A stretch of 64,000 nucleotides of DNA from Paenibacillus sp. V4I3 (GTDB lineage: Bacteria; Bacillota; Bacilli; Paenibacillales; NBRC-103111): positions 3,198,501-3,262,500 of the forward strand of contig NZ_JAUSZA010000001.1 in assembly GCF_030817215.1 (NCBI RefSeq), written 5' to 3'. The notes beneath the pieces are model-generated. The model was not told the origin of the DNA. It searched no databases and worked only from the letters and a program-made list of their open reading frames with translations. Position 1 is the stretch's first letter, and each line of letters starts with the position of its first letter. Of this stretch, positions 26,696 to 36,224 are shown in pieces. The translations under genes were made by a program, and so were the position numbers.

Positions 26696-27616
26696 ATGAA
26701 ATACATTTTATTCGTTTTAGCTGGAGCATGCAGCTATGGCTTATTAGCTACTTTTGTAAAAAAAGCTTATGAGTCTGGTTTCCATGTTGGAGATGTGGTC
26801 GGCAGCCAAAGTTTATTCGGCGTGGTTATGCTATGGATATTAGTCTTCGTGACAAAGAGAACTTCAAGGCAATCCGCGGCGCTGCAAACAGTTAAAGTAA
26901 CGAAGAGTCAAGCGTTAATACTTATGGCAGTTGGGACGACAATAGGCTTAACGGGAATTTTTTATTATACCGCGCTCCAATATATTTCGGCTTCATTCGC
27001 GACTATCTTATTGTTTCAATTTACATGGTTAGGAATCTTGTTGGAAGCAATTGTTGAACGTAAACTACCTGGAAAAAGTATAATTATATCGCTCATTATT
27101 TTATTTATTGGAATTATTTTAGCAAGCGGCTATTTAGGCGGGAGCAAAGAAGCTGTTTCATGGTTAGGAATTACTTTAGGCTTATTGTCTGCTGTGACCT
27201 ATACGCTGTTCATTTGGTTTAGCGGGAAAACAGTCAAACAAATCTCTCCGATCACTCGAAGCGCAATTACGTTGTCTGGTTCATTTGTTCTCATCATGTT
27301 GTTGTTTCCACCACGATTTCTAATAAATGGAGCTTTACACGAAGCGCTGTTGCCTTGGGCTTTGCTGCTTGCTCTCTTCGGTATCGTGATTCCTCCTTTG
27401 TTCTATGCTATCGGCGTACCACGCATTGGAGGTGGACTAGCCACAATTTTGAGTGCGGCAGAACTTCCAATGGCTGTCATTATGTCGTATCTCGTACTGA
27501 ATGAGGCTGTCAACTGGCTGCAATGGCTCGGTGTAGGGATTACGATGTTTGGTATTGCCCTGCCTGATATTATGAAGCGCTGGAATAGTCGCTCCCCAAA
27601 TGTCGATGCATTATAA
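26696..27616 (+). CDS. EamA/DMT-family transporter
   Basis: 306 aa from the ATG at 26696, chosen for GGAGAGG seven bases before it. About ten membrane helices in two EamA halves (1-145 and 155-300), e.g. GITLGLLSAVTYTLFIWFSG and the C-terminal LNEAVNWLQWLGVGITMFGI motif. Probable small-molecule exporter. 36 bp after the azoreductase end, so probably the same transcript. Confidence 0.9.
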   Translation: MKYILFVLAGACSYGLLATFVKKAYESGFHVGDVVGSQSLFGVVMLWILVFVTKRTSRQSAALQTVKVTKSQALILMAVGTTIGLTGIFYYTALQYISASFATILLFQFTWLGILLEAIVERKLPGKSIIISLIILFIGIILASGYLGGSKEAVSWLGITLGLLSAVTYTLFIWFSGKTVKQISPITRSAITLSGSFVLIMLLFPPRFLINGALHEALLPWALLLALFGIVIPPLFYAIGVPRIGGGLATILSAAELPMAVIMSYLVLNEAVNWLQWLGVGITMFGIALPDIMKRWNSRSPNVDAL

Positions 27617-27699
27617 AATCGGAAATATGATTCTTGTCTCCATACGGAGCCATAAAAGTTAATGATACTATCTATCACAACTAAAAGGAGAAATGAAAC

Positions 27700-28161
27700 A
27701 TGGAAATCAGATTGGATTATATGAAAGTGCGTCCTCAATCTTTGCAAACCCTATTAAAATTGGAAGAGTATGTGAAGAAGAGCGGTCTTGACCACAAACT
27801 GTGGGAGCTGATTAAAATTCGTGCGTCGCAAATTAATGGCTGCGCCTTCTGCCTTGACATGCATACTAAAGATGCGCGCGCAATGGGGGAAACGGAACAG
27901 CGATTGTACTTGCTCAATGCATGGCGTGAAGCTCCGTTCTATACTGAATCCGAGCGCGCTGCATTAGCATTAACGGAAGCTGTGACCAGAATTTCAGATG
28001 GGGGCGTGCCGCAAGAATTGTATGAGCAGGTCCGTAGACATTTTGACGAAGAGCAGTTTGTTGATTTACTAATGGCGATTAACGGGATCAACAGTTGGAA
28101 TCGAATGGCGATTTCAACGGGTATGGTACCTGGCGAATATCAGCCAACTGTACGTAAGTAA
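27700..28161 (+). CDS. AhpD-like carboxymuconolactone decarboxylase family protein
   Basis: 153 aa. The redox motif INGCAFCLDMHTKDA carries CxxC and the nearby His typical of AhpD-like peroxidase partners; a conserved ERAALALTEAVTRI helix follows. AAAAGGAG upstream. Together with the flavin azoreductase and Rrf2 regulator it suggests an oxidative or electrophile stress cluster. Confidence 0.9.
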   Translation: MEIRLDYMKVRPQSLQTLLKLEEYVKKSGLDHKLWELIKIRASQINGCAFCLDMHTKDARAMGETEQRLYLLNAWREAPFYTESERAALALTEAVTRISDGGVPQELYEQVRRHFDEEQFVDLLMAINGINSWNRMAISTGMVPGEYQPTVRK

Positions 28162-28178
28162 CTTATAGTTGAAGGCGA

Positions 28179-28206
28179 ACTCCCCGTGCATTCATGTTCG
28201 GGGAGT
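28179..28206 (+). terminator. Possible attenuator hairpin
   Basis: ACTCCCCG-tgcattcatgtt-CGGGGAGT, perfect 8-bp stem without a T run, 28 bp before the HAD gene start. Confidence 0.35.
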
Positions 28207-28233
28207 AATCGTAATCAAAGAAGGGAGGGAAAA

Positions 28234-28917
28234 ATGAGATACAAGATACTTCTATTTGATCTAGATGATACGTTGCTGGATTTCGGCGCGAATGAAAAGG
28301 ATTCGTTAACCAAATTGTTTCAGCAATACGGATATGCATTTTCGGATGAGTTGATTCAATTATATAATTCCGTTAATAAACAATTATGGGCCGAATACGA
28401 AAACGGAAATATTGCGCTCGACGTCGTGCTGAACTCCAGATTTTCAGAAACGATGTCTAAGATGGGGAAAGTCGTGGACGGCTTGGAATGGGAGAATCTG
28501 TATAGGGAACTATTGGGTGATGGAACCCAGTTACTGATGGAAGGCGCATTGGATGTCTGTCAGCGCTTATCCGCAACCCATCGACTGTTTGTAATCACGA
28601 ATGGTATCACTCGCACGCAGTTCAAGAGATTGAAGCAGTCGGGGTTATATGATTTTTTTGAAGACATCTTTGATTCGCAAAGCATTGGCTATCAAAAACC
28701 TTCAATTGAATTTTTTGATTACGTGATGAACCATATTTCAAATTTTAATAGAAAAGAAGCACTTGTCATTGGGGATTCATTAAATACGGATATCAAAGGC
28801 GGACTTCTGTCGGGCATTGATACCTGTTGGATCAACAGAACGGCGCAAAAAAGTCCGGCAGAAATTAAAAGCACATATACGATCTCAAGCTTAACAGAGC
28901 TTATTCCCATCTACTAG
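28234..28917 (+). CDS. HAD hydrolase, YjjG/YfnB-type pyrimidine nucleotidase
   Basis: 227 aa from the ATG at 28234 (AAGGGAGGG upstream). Motif I DLDDTLLDFGANE, motif II ITNGITRTQFKRL, lysine in GYQKPSIEFFDYV, motif IV VIGDSLNTDIKGG. This pattern fits non-canonical pyrimidine nucleotidases that clean up modified nucleotides (family knowledge). Last gene of the 26-29 kb cluster. Confidence 0.9.
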   Translation: MRYKILLFDLDDTLLDFGANEKDSLTKLFQQYGYAFSDELIQLYNSVNKQLWAEYENGNIALDVVLNSRFSETMSKMGKVVDGLEWENLYRELLGDGTQLLMEGALDVCQRLSATHRLFVITNGITRTQFKRLKQSGLYDFFEDIFDSQSIGYQKPSIEFFDYVMNHISNFNRKEALVIGDSLNTDIKGGLLSGIDTCWINRTAQKSPAEIKSTYTISSLTELIPIY

Positions 28918-29089
28918 GCTGTAAAATAATCGAAGTACCCCCTAAATTATCAGTTTTTGGTGACTATATCACAAAAAAGTGGGTATTGTTTTTCTTGTAA
29001 CTCTTCCTCCATACTATCTTTCATAGGATGTTTTGTAAGGTAGTCAGGGCGTCTACATTATAAAAAAATTATAAAAGGAGTTTTATAGG

Positions 29090-29307
29090 ATGGGAAGTTG
29101 ACGGTAAAATAGCTGTTATAATCGGAGGTACAAGCGGTATCGGTCTCACGGCGGCACAACAGTTCGTACAAGAAGGTGCGTATGTTTTTATCACGGGACG
29201 TAGACAACGTGAACTGGATGCCGCTGTGAAGCAGATCGGTATGTATGTTACAGGCGTCCAAGGTGAAATATCAAAGTCGGAAGATTTAGATAAACAGCCT
29301 CAGCCCG
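29090..29307 (+). pseudogene. Short-chain dehydrogenase N-terminal fragment
   Basis: AAAGGAG and ATG at 29090, then the frame is shifted at the start codon; the body reads [47 protein letters not shown] is the SDR cofactor-binding motif. The C-terminal two thirds with the YxxxK catalytic site are missing. Confidence 0.8.
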
Positions 29308-29309
29308 AT

Positions 29310-30019
29310 GAAAGCTCGTGCTTGACGGGGTGCACTTCAGATTTCTGGTACAGCATGTGGATTCTGGCGAAGCAGTGCCAGTAATTCCTTCTGGTCTACT
29401 GTAATGACCGTGGCTGCCACTTTATTACCCTAAACGACGGCAGGTATTCTGCCTTTTCACACGTAGTTGTTTATTATCGGATTTCGTTGCTTCTTCGCGG
29501 GATTCCGCTTTTAATGACACAGTCATAAGAAAAAGAACCTCCTAAGGATTTTGCTCAGCACATTCGTTTCAGCAGCGATGCTGAGTATGGTAACAGCTAG
29601 TTCATAGCCTACCCAACCTCAAGAAGTTCCATCCAATTTCCCCCTCATTTATGGTGCGGTTCACTGCGCTATCTGTAACGGGGGGTTTTAGAGAGAGAAA
29701 TCCTTTGCGGGATGGCTCTTTCTTTGAAATATACATCACAATGGACTCCGGATATTGTCTTGATTCGCAAATATAGATGCCTAATTTTCGGCTACAGCCT
29801 TCGTTATTGCGGGGGATAATAAAATCATTCTTACGGGATATGTTAGTCCATGGATACCTATATCCATGGAGCTGCGTTGTTGCGGAGAATTATGGATTCA
29901 ACTTCTGCAGCTGGCGCACCGGCGGCTTTTTGATGACCGAAGTTACGATACGATTCAGTTGGATCGCTTGTATTGTGAGGATAGCGCTTATTCCGATCTT
30001 GGACCATACGAATAAGAAA
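29310..30019. other. Gene-less stretch with decayed DNA
   Basis: About 700 bp with no intact gene. A + frame ends near 30014 with RRLFDDRSYDTIQLDRLYCE, protein-like but unidentified. Composition and lack of starts point to remnants left after deletions. Confidence 0.35.
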
Positions 30020-30192
30020 TCAATTGTCCCGCCTGTGAGTGAGATTTTTTTGCACATAATTATTTTCTAACATATCCCATAGCTGCTCGGAAACGGTTTG
30101 CGGAGACAAGGGCATATTGTTTTTGATCCACCATTCCACGACGCCAATGTATGCGGATAACATAAATTGAACGGCAACCTCTTTGTTACCTT
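30020..30192 (-). pseudogene. TetR-family regulator C-terminal fragment
   Basis: Minus-strand start-less frame: VAVQFMLSAYIGVVEWWIKN, then MPLSPQTVSEQLWDMLE and a stop at 30020. This ending is characteristic of TetR/AcrR proteins with a C8-type ligand domain. The DNA-binding domain is missing. It may once have controlled the neighbouring SDR gene. Confidence 0.7.
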
Positions 30193-30194
30193 CC

Positions 30195-30534
30195 TATACA
30201 TTTATTCTACTGATGGGGAAGATGGGTGGACATTTACTGCAGACAATGGATTGACTCCCTTCTTGTTTAGGTCACTTAATACAAAAAGTGTTGGTAACGT
30301 GTTTTGGGGTGCTATAAGGGCAGATAAAAAAGTAGCAACTGTAGAGGTCACATTTATTAACAGAAATGCTTCTGACAGTCTGATTAGAGTGACAATGCCA
30401 GTAGCAGATAATGTATTTATAGGTTATCCTACACAGGACTTTTTCGAGTCTGAAATATAACTATCCAGGGAATGGAAATTATCTGCGAAAGCATTCGATG
30501 ATGAAGGAAATATAGTGGCTGTGACAGGTTCCTG
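30195..30534 (+). pseudogene. Frameshifted hypothetical gene end
   Basis: A frame reading STDGEDGWTFTADNGLTPFL, VEVTFINRNASDSLIRVTMP, GYPTQDFFES stops at 30458; after a frameshift it continues WKLSAKAFDDEGNIVAVTGS and stops at 30534. No start; the N-terminus is lost where the TetR fragment begins. Unrecognised family, probably a secreted protein tail. Confidence 0.5.
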
Positions 30535-30580
30535 AATGAGCGTACTGATGAATAAGTGATTAGTTTGGGAACTTTATTAC

Positions 30581-30662
30581 GCTAACGAAAACGTTAGTTC
30601 AGCAAATTACAAAAAGAGGCAGCCTTCATTATTGGCAAATCGAGTATTTTCCGCAGGCTGAC
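30581..30662 (+). repeat. Integron-like element E15 (right site lost)
   Basis: GCTAACGAAAACGTTAGTTC, then AGAGGCAGCCTT..CCGCAGGCTG as hairpin region. No GGGCAG end. It lies upstream of the germination operon. Confidence 0.7.
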
Positions 30663-30799
30663 CCGGCTTATGTTTACCGGCCAGTAAACATAATCATCTT
30701 CATCATCTTCCAAAAGCATATTATTGAAAATTACACGACTTCAGGATTGAAGTAAGATTTACATTCCTTCGAGTAAAGTGTTAAAAACTGGATAGAATA

Positions 30800-32350
30800 A
30801 TGGGTAGTTTCAGCATGAAGGACGTGAACGTTGTGAACAGGTCTGAGAAGTCAACTACCCGAGAAAATAAGCCTCAAATCAATAGCGATATTCCGCGTCA
30901 AAATATTGGCAAAAACATTACCGAGAATGAGCAAATCTTAAAGCATATATTTCAAAATTGTTCAGACATTCTATTTCGCGAAATGACAATTCAAGGCTCG
31001 ACTAAACTGCTATTAATCTACGTCGACGGAATTATCAATGCCGACATCATCATGACAAACGTCCTTAAACCATTAATCTATGATGGGCTGCCTCAAGGAC
31101 TTGGGACGATCGAAACGATCTCTCAAATCTGCGAAAAAAATCTTATTTCCATTTTGCAAACCAAAAAAGTCTCTGACATTGGGGATATTACGGAACACAT
31201 TTTAAAGGGGAACATCGCCATATTGGTAGATGGAGATGACGTCGCCCTGCTTGGGAATGTCTCACAATTTGAAACTCGAAGCGTTCAAGAGTCTTCTGGG
31301 GAGATTACACTTCGTGGTTCCAGAGAAGGCTTTACTGAAAAGCTTCGAACCAATACCTCACTGCTGCGCAGAATACTGCCAACACCAAAATTGAAAATGG
31401 AATCGTTACAAATCGGAAACTTAACGAAAACAGAAGTCGTTGTTGTCTATCTTGAAGGTATCGTTTCCATGTCTGTTTTAAATGAAGTTCGAAACCGATT
31501 AAACCAAATCCAAATGGATGGCATATTGGAGTCGGGATATATCGAGGAATCCATTGAAGAGAGTCATTTTTCACCTTTTTCTCAATTAGGGAGCACCGAG
31601 CGCCCGGACGTGATTGCAGCTGGTTTGCTGGAGGGGAAATTGGGGATTATTACGGATGGATCTCCTTATGTACTTGTTGCCCCGATAACATTTTGGGGTG
31701 GATTACAGGCGCCTGACGACTATTATGAACGATTCCTGTTCGTGAATTTTAGTCGATGGATTCGATATGTATTTATATTCTTTTCGGTTGTTTCTCCCTC
31801 TATTTATATTGCTCTAACCAATTTTCATCCAGAGATGGTCCCTCCAAAACTGATGATTACAATTACCGCACTGCGAGAAATGTCTCCATTCCCGTCAGTG
31901 ATTGAAGTTTTTATGATGGAGTTGATGTTTGAAGGTTTACGGGAAGCAGGGATCCGCTTGCCGCAACAGATCGGCCCCCTCGTAACCGTAGCAGGGGCAT
32001 TGGTTATTGGTGAGGCTGCAGTGCGCGCCGGAATCATCTCAGCACCTATTGTGATTGTCGTTTCTGCTGCCGGCATTGCATCATTTGTCATTCCGCGGTA
32101 TCGAGCCGGCTTTCCCCTGAGGATATTAAGATTCCCATTATTAATACTCTCTGGGACATTTGGTTTATTAGGGTTAGCCATCGGGATCATTGTGATTATT
32201 ACACACCTGATTCAGCTTAGTCCATTCGGGACTCCTTATCTTGCTCCGGTAGCTCCGCTTATCCCACGTAGGCTCAAAGATGTGTTAATACGTCAACCGC
32301 GTAAACTCGCCAAGTATAACGTGCCTGAAAATGAGGCGGAACAACCATGA
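30800..32350 (+). CDS. GerA-family spore germination receptor, A subunit
   Basis: 516 aa. Hydrophilic N-terminal domain (1-290), then membrane segments (about 315-480; WIRYVFIFFSVVSPSIYIAL, FPLLILSGTFGLLGLAIGII) and the conserved TALREMSPFPSVIEVFMMEL and PQQIGPLVTVAGALVIGEA motifs of the A subunit. Acts in the spore inner membrane as part of the nutrient-sensing complex with the next two genes. The start is not certain (30800, 30815 or a GTG at 30833). Overlaps the C-subunit gene by 4 bp. Confidence 0.95.
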   Translation: MGSFSMKDVNVVNRSEKSTTRENKPQINSDIPRQNIGKNITENEQILKHIFQNCSDILFREMTIQGSTKLLLIYVDGIINADIIMTNVLKPLIYDGLPQGLGTIETISQICEKNLISILQTKKVSDIGDITEHILKGNIAILVDGDDVALLGNVSQFETRSVQESSGEITLRGSREGFTEKLRTNTSLLRRILPTPKLKMESLQIGNLTKTEVVVVYLEGIVSMSVLNEVRNRLNQIQMDGILESGYIEESIEESHFSPFSQLGSTERPDVIAAGLLEGKLGIITDGSPYVLVAPITFWGGLQAPDDYYERFLFVNFSRWIRYVFIFFSVVSPSIYIALTNFHPEMVPPKLMITITALREMSPFPSVIEVFMMELMFEGLREAGIRLPQQIGPLVTVAGALVIGEAAVRAGIISAPIVIVVSAAGIASFVIPRYRAGFPLRILRFPLLILSGTFGLLGLAIGIIVIITHLIQLSPFGTPYLAPVAPLIPRRLKDVLIRQPRKLAKYNVPENEAEQP

Positions 32351-33504
32351 AGAGAATAGGAAAACTTAATATCATATTGCTTCTGATGGTAGCGATTCTA
32401 ACGGGCTGCTGGGACCTTCGAGAACCGAATCAGCTCGCATTCATTAACAGCGCGTCCATGGATCTTACCAAAGATGGCAAATTTGAAATCAGTTCTCAAA
32501 TAGCGATTCCTGCAGCTATAGGCGGTAGTCTAGACGGCGGCGGTAGTGCTGGAGATAAAAAAAGCTTTCATGTTGTGTCGGCTACGGGAAAGAATTTTAT
32601 GGATGCTGGACAAAACCTTCAGACACAGCTTTCTCGACAATTGTTTTACGGTCATCGCCAGACAATCCTTGTCGGGCAAACGTTGGCCGAATATGGGATA
32701 TCAGACTTTGTCGATATGTTTATTCGCAATCCGCAATCGGAGATGCGCTCAACGATTTATGTCGTTAAAGATGGACTGGCCAAAGATCTCCTTTCCCTGG
32801 AACCTAATTTTGATCCGTTCACTTCAACGGAACTCGTAAGTCAACAACATATCTTATTTATGAAGCCATACTATTACCGAAATTTTTTGACAGAAGCTTT
32901 GAGCCAAGGTACAAATCCCCTTTTACCTGTGGTAAGCATGACTCCCTTAAAGAAATACGTTTATTCCGGAGCTGCCATTTTAAACAAAGATAACGGTTTG
33001 AAATTAGCAGGATTCTTGAATACGCAAGAATCATTCTATACCAATTGGCTTACTGGCAAACAAGGGGGTTTTGTCATCACTTCATATGTCCCACAGGGAA
33101 AAGGTAACGTTAGCTTAAAAATGCAAAAATTAGATCAGCGTATACAAGTGAATCTCGTCAATGATCAGATACAAATCGACGTACTGCTTGCAGGTAAAGC
33201 AGCAATTGTAGAAAACAATGCAAACTTAGATCCGACCACACGAAAAGATCTGCAAATCATACAAGATGAATTCAGTCAAAAGACTCAAAAATCGATCCAG
33301 CAGCTCATTGATAAAGTACAGAAGCAGTACAAAACGGACATCTTCGGGTTTGGTGAAGTCATTCATCGAAAACACCCGAAAAAGTGGAAAAACTTAGAAA
33401 AAGATTGGAGCAACACCTTTTCTCAACTTCAAGTTTCGGTCAAAGTAGAAATTGTTTGCAAAGACCCGGGCCAAACGACTTCATCTATCATGGGCAGGCC
33501 TTAA
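32347..33504 (+). CDS. GerC-family lipoprotein of the germination receptor
   Basis: 385 aa. Lipoprotein signal with lipobox LTGC (IILLLMVAILTGCWDLREPN); the CWDxxE start of the mature protein is a hallmark of Ger(x)C. C-terminal domain with KVQKQYKTDIFGFGEVIHRK, the conserved C-terminal motif. Anchored on the outer face of the spore inner membrane. Confidence 0.95.
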   Translation: MKRIGKLNIILLLMVAILTGCWDLREPNQLAFINSASMDLTKDGKFEISSQIAIPAAIGGSLDGGGSAGDKKSFHVVSATGKNFMDAGQNLQTQLSRQLFYGHRQTILVGQTLAEYGISDFVDMFIRNPQSEMRSTIYVVKDGLAKDLLSLEPNFDPFTSTELVSQQHILFMKPYYYRNFLTEALSQGTNPLLPVVSMTPLKKYVYSGAAILNKDNGLKLAGFLNTQESFYTNWLTGKQGGFVITSYVPQGKGNVSLKMQKLDQRIQVNLVNDQIQIDVLLAGKAAIVENNANLDPTTRKDLQIIQDEFSQKTQKSIQQLIDKVQKQYKTDIFGFGEVIHRKHPKKWKNLEKDWSNTFSQLQVSVKVEIVCKDPGQTTSSIMGRP

Positions 33505-33547
33505 TCTATGTACAGCCTGTATGTCATCTTAGAGGAGTGAATGAATC

Positions 33548-34633
33548 ATGAAGATATCCGGAAACCAACTATTTTGGATTGTTGTAACAACAGAAGTCAT
33601 TACAATGCTCGGGTTAAGAATTTCACCTGCTATCATAATAGCCAAACAAGATGCGTGGTTATCGATGTTAATTGGGGGTGGCTTAGGGATAGCCTTATGC
33701 TTACTTGTTGTTCATTTGAGTATGCTCCACCCCAATCAAACATTGACTCAATTTAGCCAATCCCTTCTAGGAAAATGGCTAGGAAGATTAATTGTTATTC
33801 CGTTTCTCCTTGTATGGTATGTACTATCTGCTGCTTTATTGCGTTCATTTGCTGACTTTTTACATCTTGTGCTCGTTGATAGTACACCTATATGGATGAT
33901 TATGCTGCTATTAATCGGTGTCACGATCTATTTGACTTATACTGCAGGAATTAACGGAATCGGTCGATTTTGCGAGCTCATGGGACCGATAATCATTTTA
34001 ATGTTGCTACTCTGTATCATTTTAAACATTGGCAATGTGGATTTGCATCAATTAATGCCGATTTATTTTGATTCAGGTTGGTTGAACATCTTAAAAGGAT
34101 CACTCGCTCCCGCTTTTTGGTTCGCAGGCCCATTTACCTTCCTGGTGATCATTTCTTTTATGCAGCATCCGCAAAAGGCGCTTTCACGATCTATTTTAGG
34201 AGTGGGTACTACCATTTTCTTAGTTTCTGTCTCCACACTTATGGTATTGTTGGTTTTTGGTCCAAATTTAGCAGCCAAAATAAGATTTCCTTACTTCATG
34301 TTTGTAAGAACGATTAATATATTAAATTTCATTCAAAACATCGATATATTCATTATGTTTATCTGGATTTTCGGAGTGTTTGCCCAATTATCACTATATT
34401 TGTTCATCGTTAGCTATGAAACGGCGAAATGGTTCAAGGCTAAGAAGTGGCAGAATATGATTTGGTTCGGCGCGCCGGTGATTTTTATTTTGGCTATTCT
34501 GATTCCGGATGAGACGTCTTTCACACAATACGACAAATTTTGGTCTTCCGTGATATTCCCCGTTTGTGGTATCTGTATTCCCCTATTATTATGGATCATC
34601 ACGATCATAAAAAAGAAATCCGTGAGCCGCTAG
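33548..34633 (+). CDS. GerB-family germination permease
   Basis: 361 aa, ten predicted membrane helices (e.g. LFWIVVTTEVITMLGLRI, LLLIGVTIYLTYTAGINGIG), APC-type fold typical of GerAB. AGAGGAG nine bases before the ATG. 43 bp behind the C subunit. In this operon the order is A-C-B. Confidence 0.94.
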   Translation: MKISGNQLFWIVVTTEVITMLGLRISPAIIIAKQDAWLSMLIGGGLGIALCLLVVHLSMLHPNQTLTQFSQSLLGKWLGRLIVIPFLLVWYVLSAALLRSFADFLHLVLVDSTPIWMIMLLLIGVTIYLTYTAGINGIGRFCELMGPIIILMLLLCIILNIGNVDLHQLMPIYFDSGWLNILKGSLAPAFWFAGPFTFLVIISFMQHPQKALSRSILGVGTTIFLVSVSTLMVLLVFGPNLAAKIRFPYFMFVRTINILNFIQNIDIFIMFIWIFGVFAQLSLYLFIVSYETAKWFKAKKWQNMIWFGAPVIFILAILIPDETSFTQYDKFWSSVIFPVCGICIPLLLWIITIIKKKSVSR

Positions 34634-34717
34634 AATTTGGAGATATACGTATTATGTCCAACAGACTGACCAAAGTACTATACTATTGGTATTCTAACAA
34701 TGGGAGATGACTTCTTT

Positions 34718-34837
34718 ATGAAAGCATTAAGACCGGTTCAGGCACTGAAATCTGTCATGTTTGGAATAATGATGGCATTCGTTTCGATAGGCGCGACGCC
34801 CTTTTTGGTTATTAAAAGCTTTACTCATCCGACATGA
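34718..34837 (+). CDS. Small hydrophobic ORF after the germination operon
   Basis: 39 aa, MKALRPVQALKSVMFGIMMA then a hydrophobic VSIGATPFLVIKSF end. GGGAGATG upstream. It could be a real small membrane protein or an intact remnant; its stop overlaps the next fragment. Confidence 0.35.
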   Translation: MKALRPVQALKSVMFGIMMAFVSIGATPFLVIKSFTHPT

Positions 34838-35031
34838 GGAAACAGCAGCTATGTTATGGACGGGCAACAGGGTATAACAGCTATGGAAAAGATGAATTCC
34901 CTCGAGGGGCACGGATCATTCGTTTAGAAGAAGGGGAGCACTCTTTTAAATCATGGATTCGGCTGGATGATGAAACAAAGCTTATCAATCAAGAGGAACA
35001 TGCACCAGCGCATGTTTGGAAACGAATTTAA
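34838..35031 (+). pseudogene. Metallophosphoesterase C-terminal fragment
   Basis: GYNSYGKDEFPRGARIIRLE, then FKSWIRLDDETKLI and a stop. The CYGRxTGYxxYG and GARIIxLxEG motifs fit the end of calcineurin-like phosphoesterases from Paenibacillus. The catalytic N-terminal part is missing. Ends 21 bp before E16. Confidence 0.6.
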
Positions 35032-35052
35032 GCAAATGTGTCATCGATCATC

Positions 35053-35130
35053 CAACTAACGGAAAACTAAAGTTCAATCCCGCATGACGGCAACCACACT
35101 CGATTGGCTGCCGTTGTCAGTTGAACTAAC
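35053..35130 (+). repeat. Integron-like element E16
   Basis: AACTAACGGAAAACTAAAGT, hairpin ACGGCAACC..GGCTGCCGT, and a right site GTTGAACTAACG that serves at the same time as the left site of E17. Confidence 0.85.
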
Positions 35131-35215
35131 GAAAACTATAGCTCAATAACACCTAAGACGAGGCTACCGGCATGATCGACAGCCTCGTTAAGCTATTGGA
35201 TAGTTCAGCACAATA
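35121..35215 (+). repeat. Integron-like element E17 (tandem with E16)
   Basis: GAACTAACGAAAACTATAGC, hairpin ACGAGGCTACCGGC..GACAGCCTCGT, right site GCTATTGGATAGTTCAGC. E16 and E17 share one simple site, so no cassette lies between them. Confidence 0.85.
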
Positions 35216-35305
35216 ACTCGACACAAACCTAGTCCATGAGCAATTATTGAAGAAATAGCATTATATGGTATAATTTAGAAGAGCAACAACTGTACATAGA
35301 TAGGG

Positions 35306-35989
35306 ATGGTAAATTTGTTCGATTGGATTGAGGAGTCTATGCCAACCAACAGAAGTGCGAAGCAAATACTTGGTAGGCGGTTTAATTTGAAAAAGGTTTC
35401 ACTTGAATCTCCTGCATATATGACTGAATTAGCACGATTGCTTTCAGCTGGCAGTGCGCTTCTTTCGGACAATATGATGAATGTCTATTCTGCGAAAGAT
35501 GAAACTGTTCGTTATTTAATAATGAATGACATAGCACCTCATTTTGAAGATGTAAAAATTGTTTGCGTTGAAGATGAAATTGAAGTTGTTAATATGCAAT
35601 ACCTTAAACAAGAATCAAAAAAAATGTTTGACAGTACGAATAACGGAATAATTCAGGTTATACATGACTTATTTAGAAATAATGACATGAGTATATGGAC
35701 AGATGGTAAAAAAAGAGAACTTACTCGTTACTCCGTTAAACTCAATGAGTTAGATAAGTATGATATTGACAATACAAATGACATTCAGGATTTTTTCACA
35801 AAAGGATATTTTGACTTAAATGAAGAGTTTGGCTTTATCCCAACTGGTTGGACATTTGTAGATGAATTGAAAGAGTCGAAAGCTTTGAGGTTCTTTGCCA
35901 CCTTTATCCCCACTATAACATTAGTTGTTGATTTAAGTGACAAGCAAGTTGTTATGATACAGCTTTCTGGGGATTCTATGAAAGAATGA
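35306..35989 (+). CDS. Hypothetical protein, single cassette gene
   Basis: 227 aa, soluble, acidic. Motif-poor; C-terminal part has a hydrophobic strand pair (FFATFIPTITLVVDL). The ribosome binding site is weak (ATAGGG). No family recognised. Followed by E18. Confidence 0.65.
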   Translation: MVNLFDWIEESMPTNRSAKQILGRRFNLKKVSLESPAYMTELARLLSAGSALLSDNMMNVYSAKDETVRYLIMNDIAPHFEDVKIVCVEDEIEVVNMQYLKQESKKMFDSTNNGIIQVIHDLFRNNDMSIWTDGKKRELTRYSVKLNELDKYDIDNTNDIQDFFTKGYFDLNEEFGFIPTGWTFVDELKESKALRFFATFIPTITLVVDLSDKQVVMIQLSGDSMKE

Positions 35990-36035
35990 TTTTTTCAATG
36001 TATTTTAAGATTATTAGTTATTTGAGGGGCTTTAA

Positions 36036-36100
36036 ACACAACGCGGTTGCCGACATGGATCGGCAGCCGCGTTGTGCTAACGGGCAGATTAATTTAATAG
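36036..36100 (+). repeat. Integron-like element E18 (left site lost)
   Basis: Hairpin CACAACGCGGTTGCCGAC..GGCAGCCGCGTTGTG, long and nearly perfect, then GTGCTAACGGGCAGATTAAT and TTAATAG. Confidence 0.85.
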
Positions 36101-36224
36101 ATCGTAATAATCAGCAAGGGATATTTCATGAAATTAACGAATATAGTTCATACAGTTTTCTAAAGATAATTTTGCGACTAAATGAGTACTTATAAAAACT
36201 GACCTGAATTGGAGGTTAAAATCT

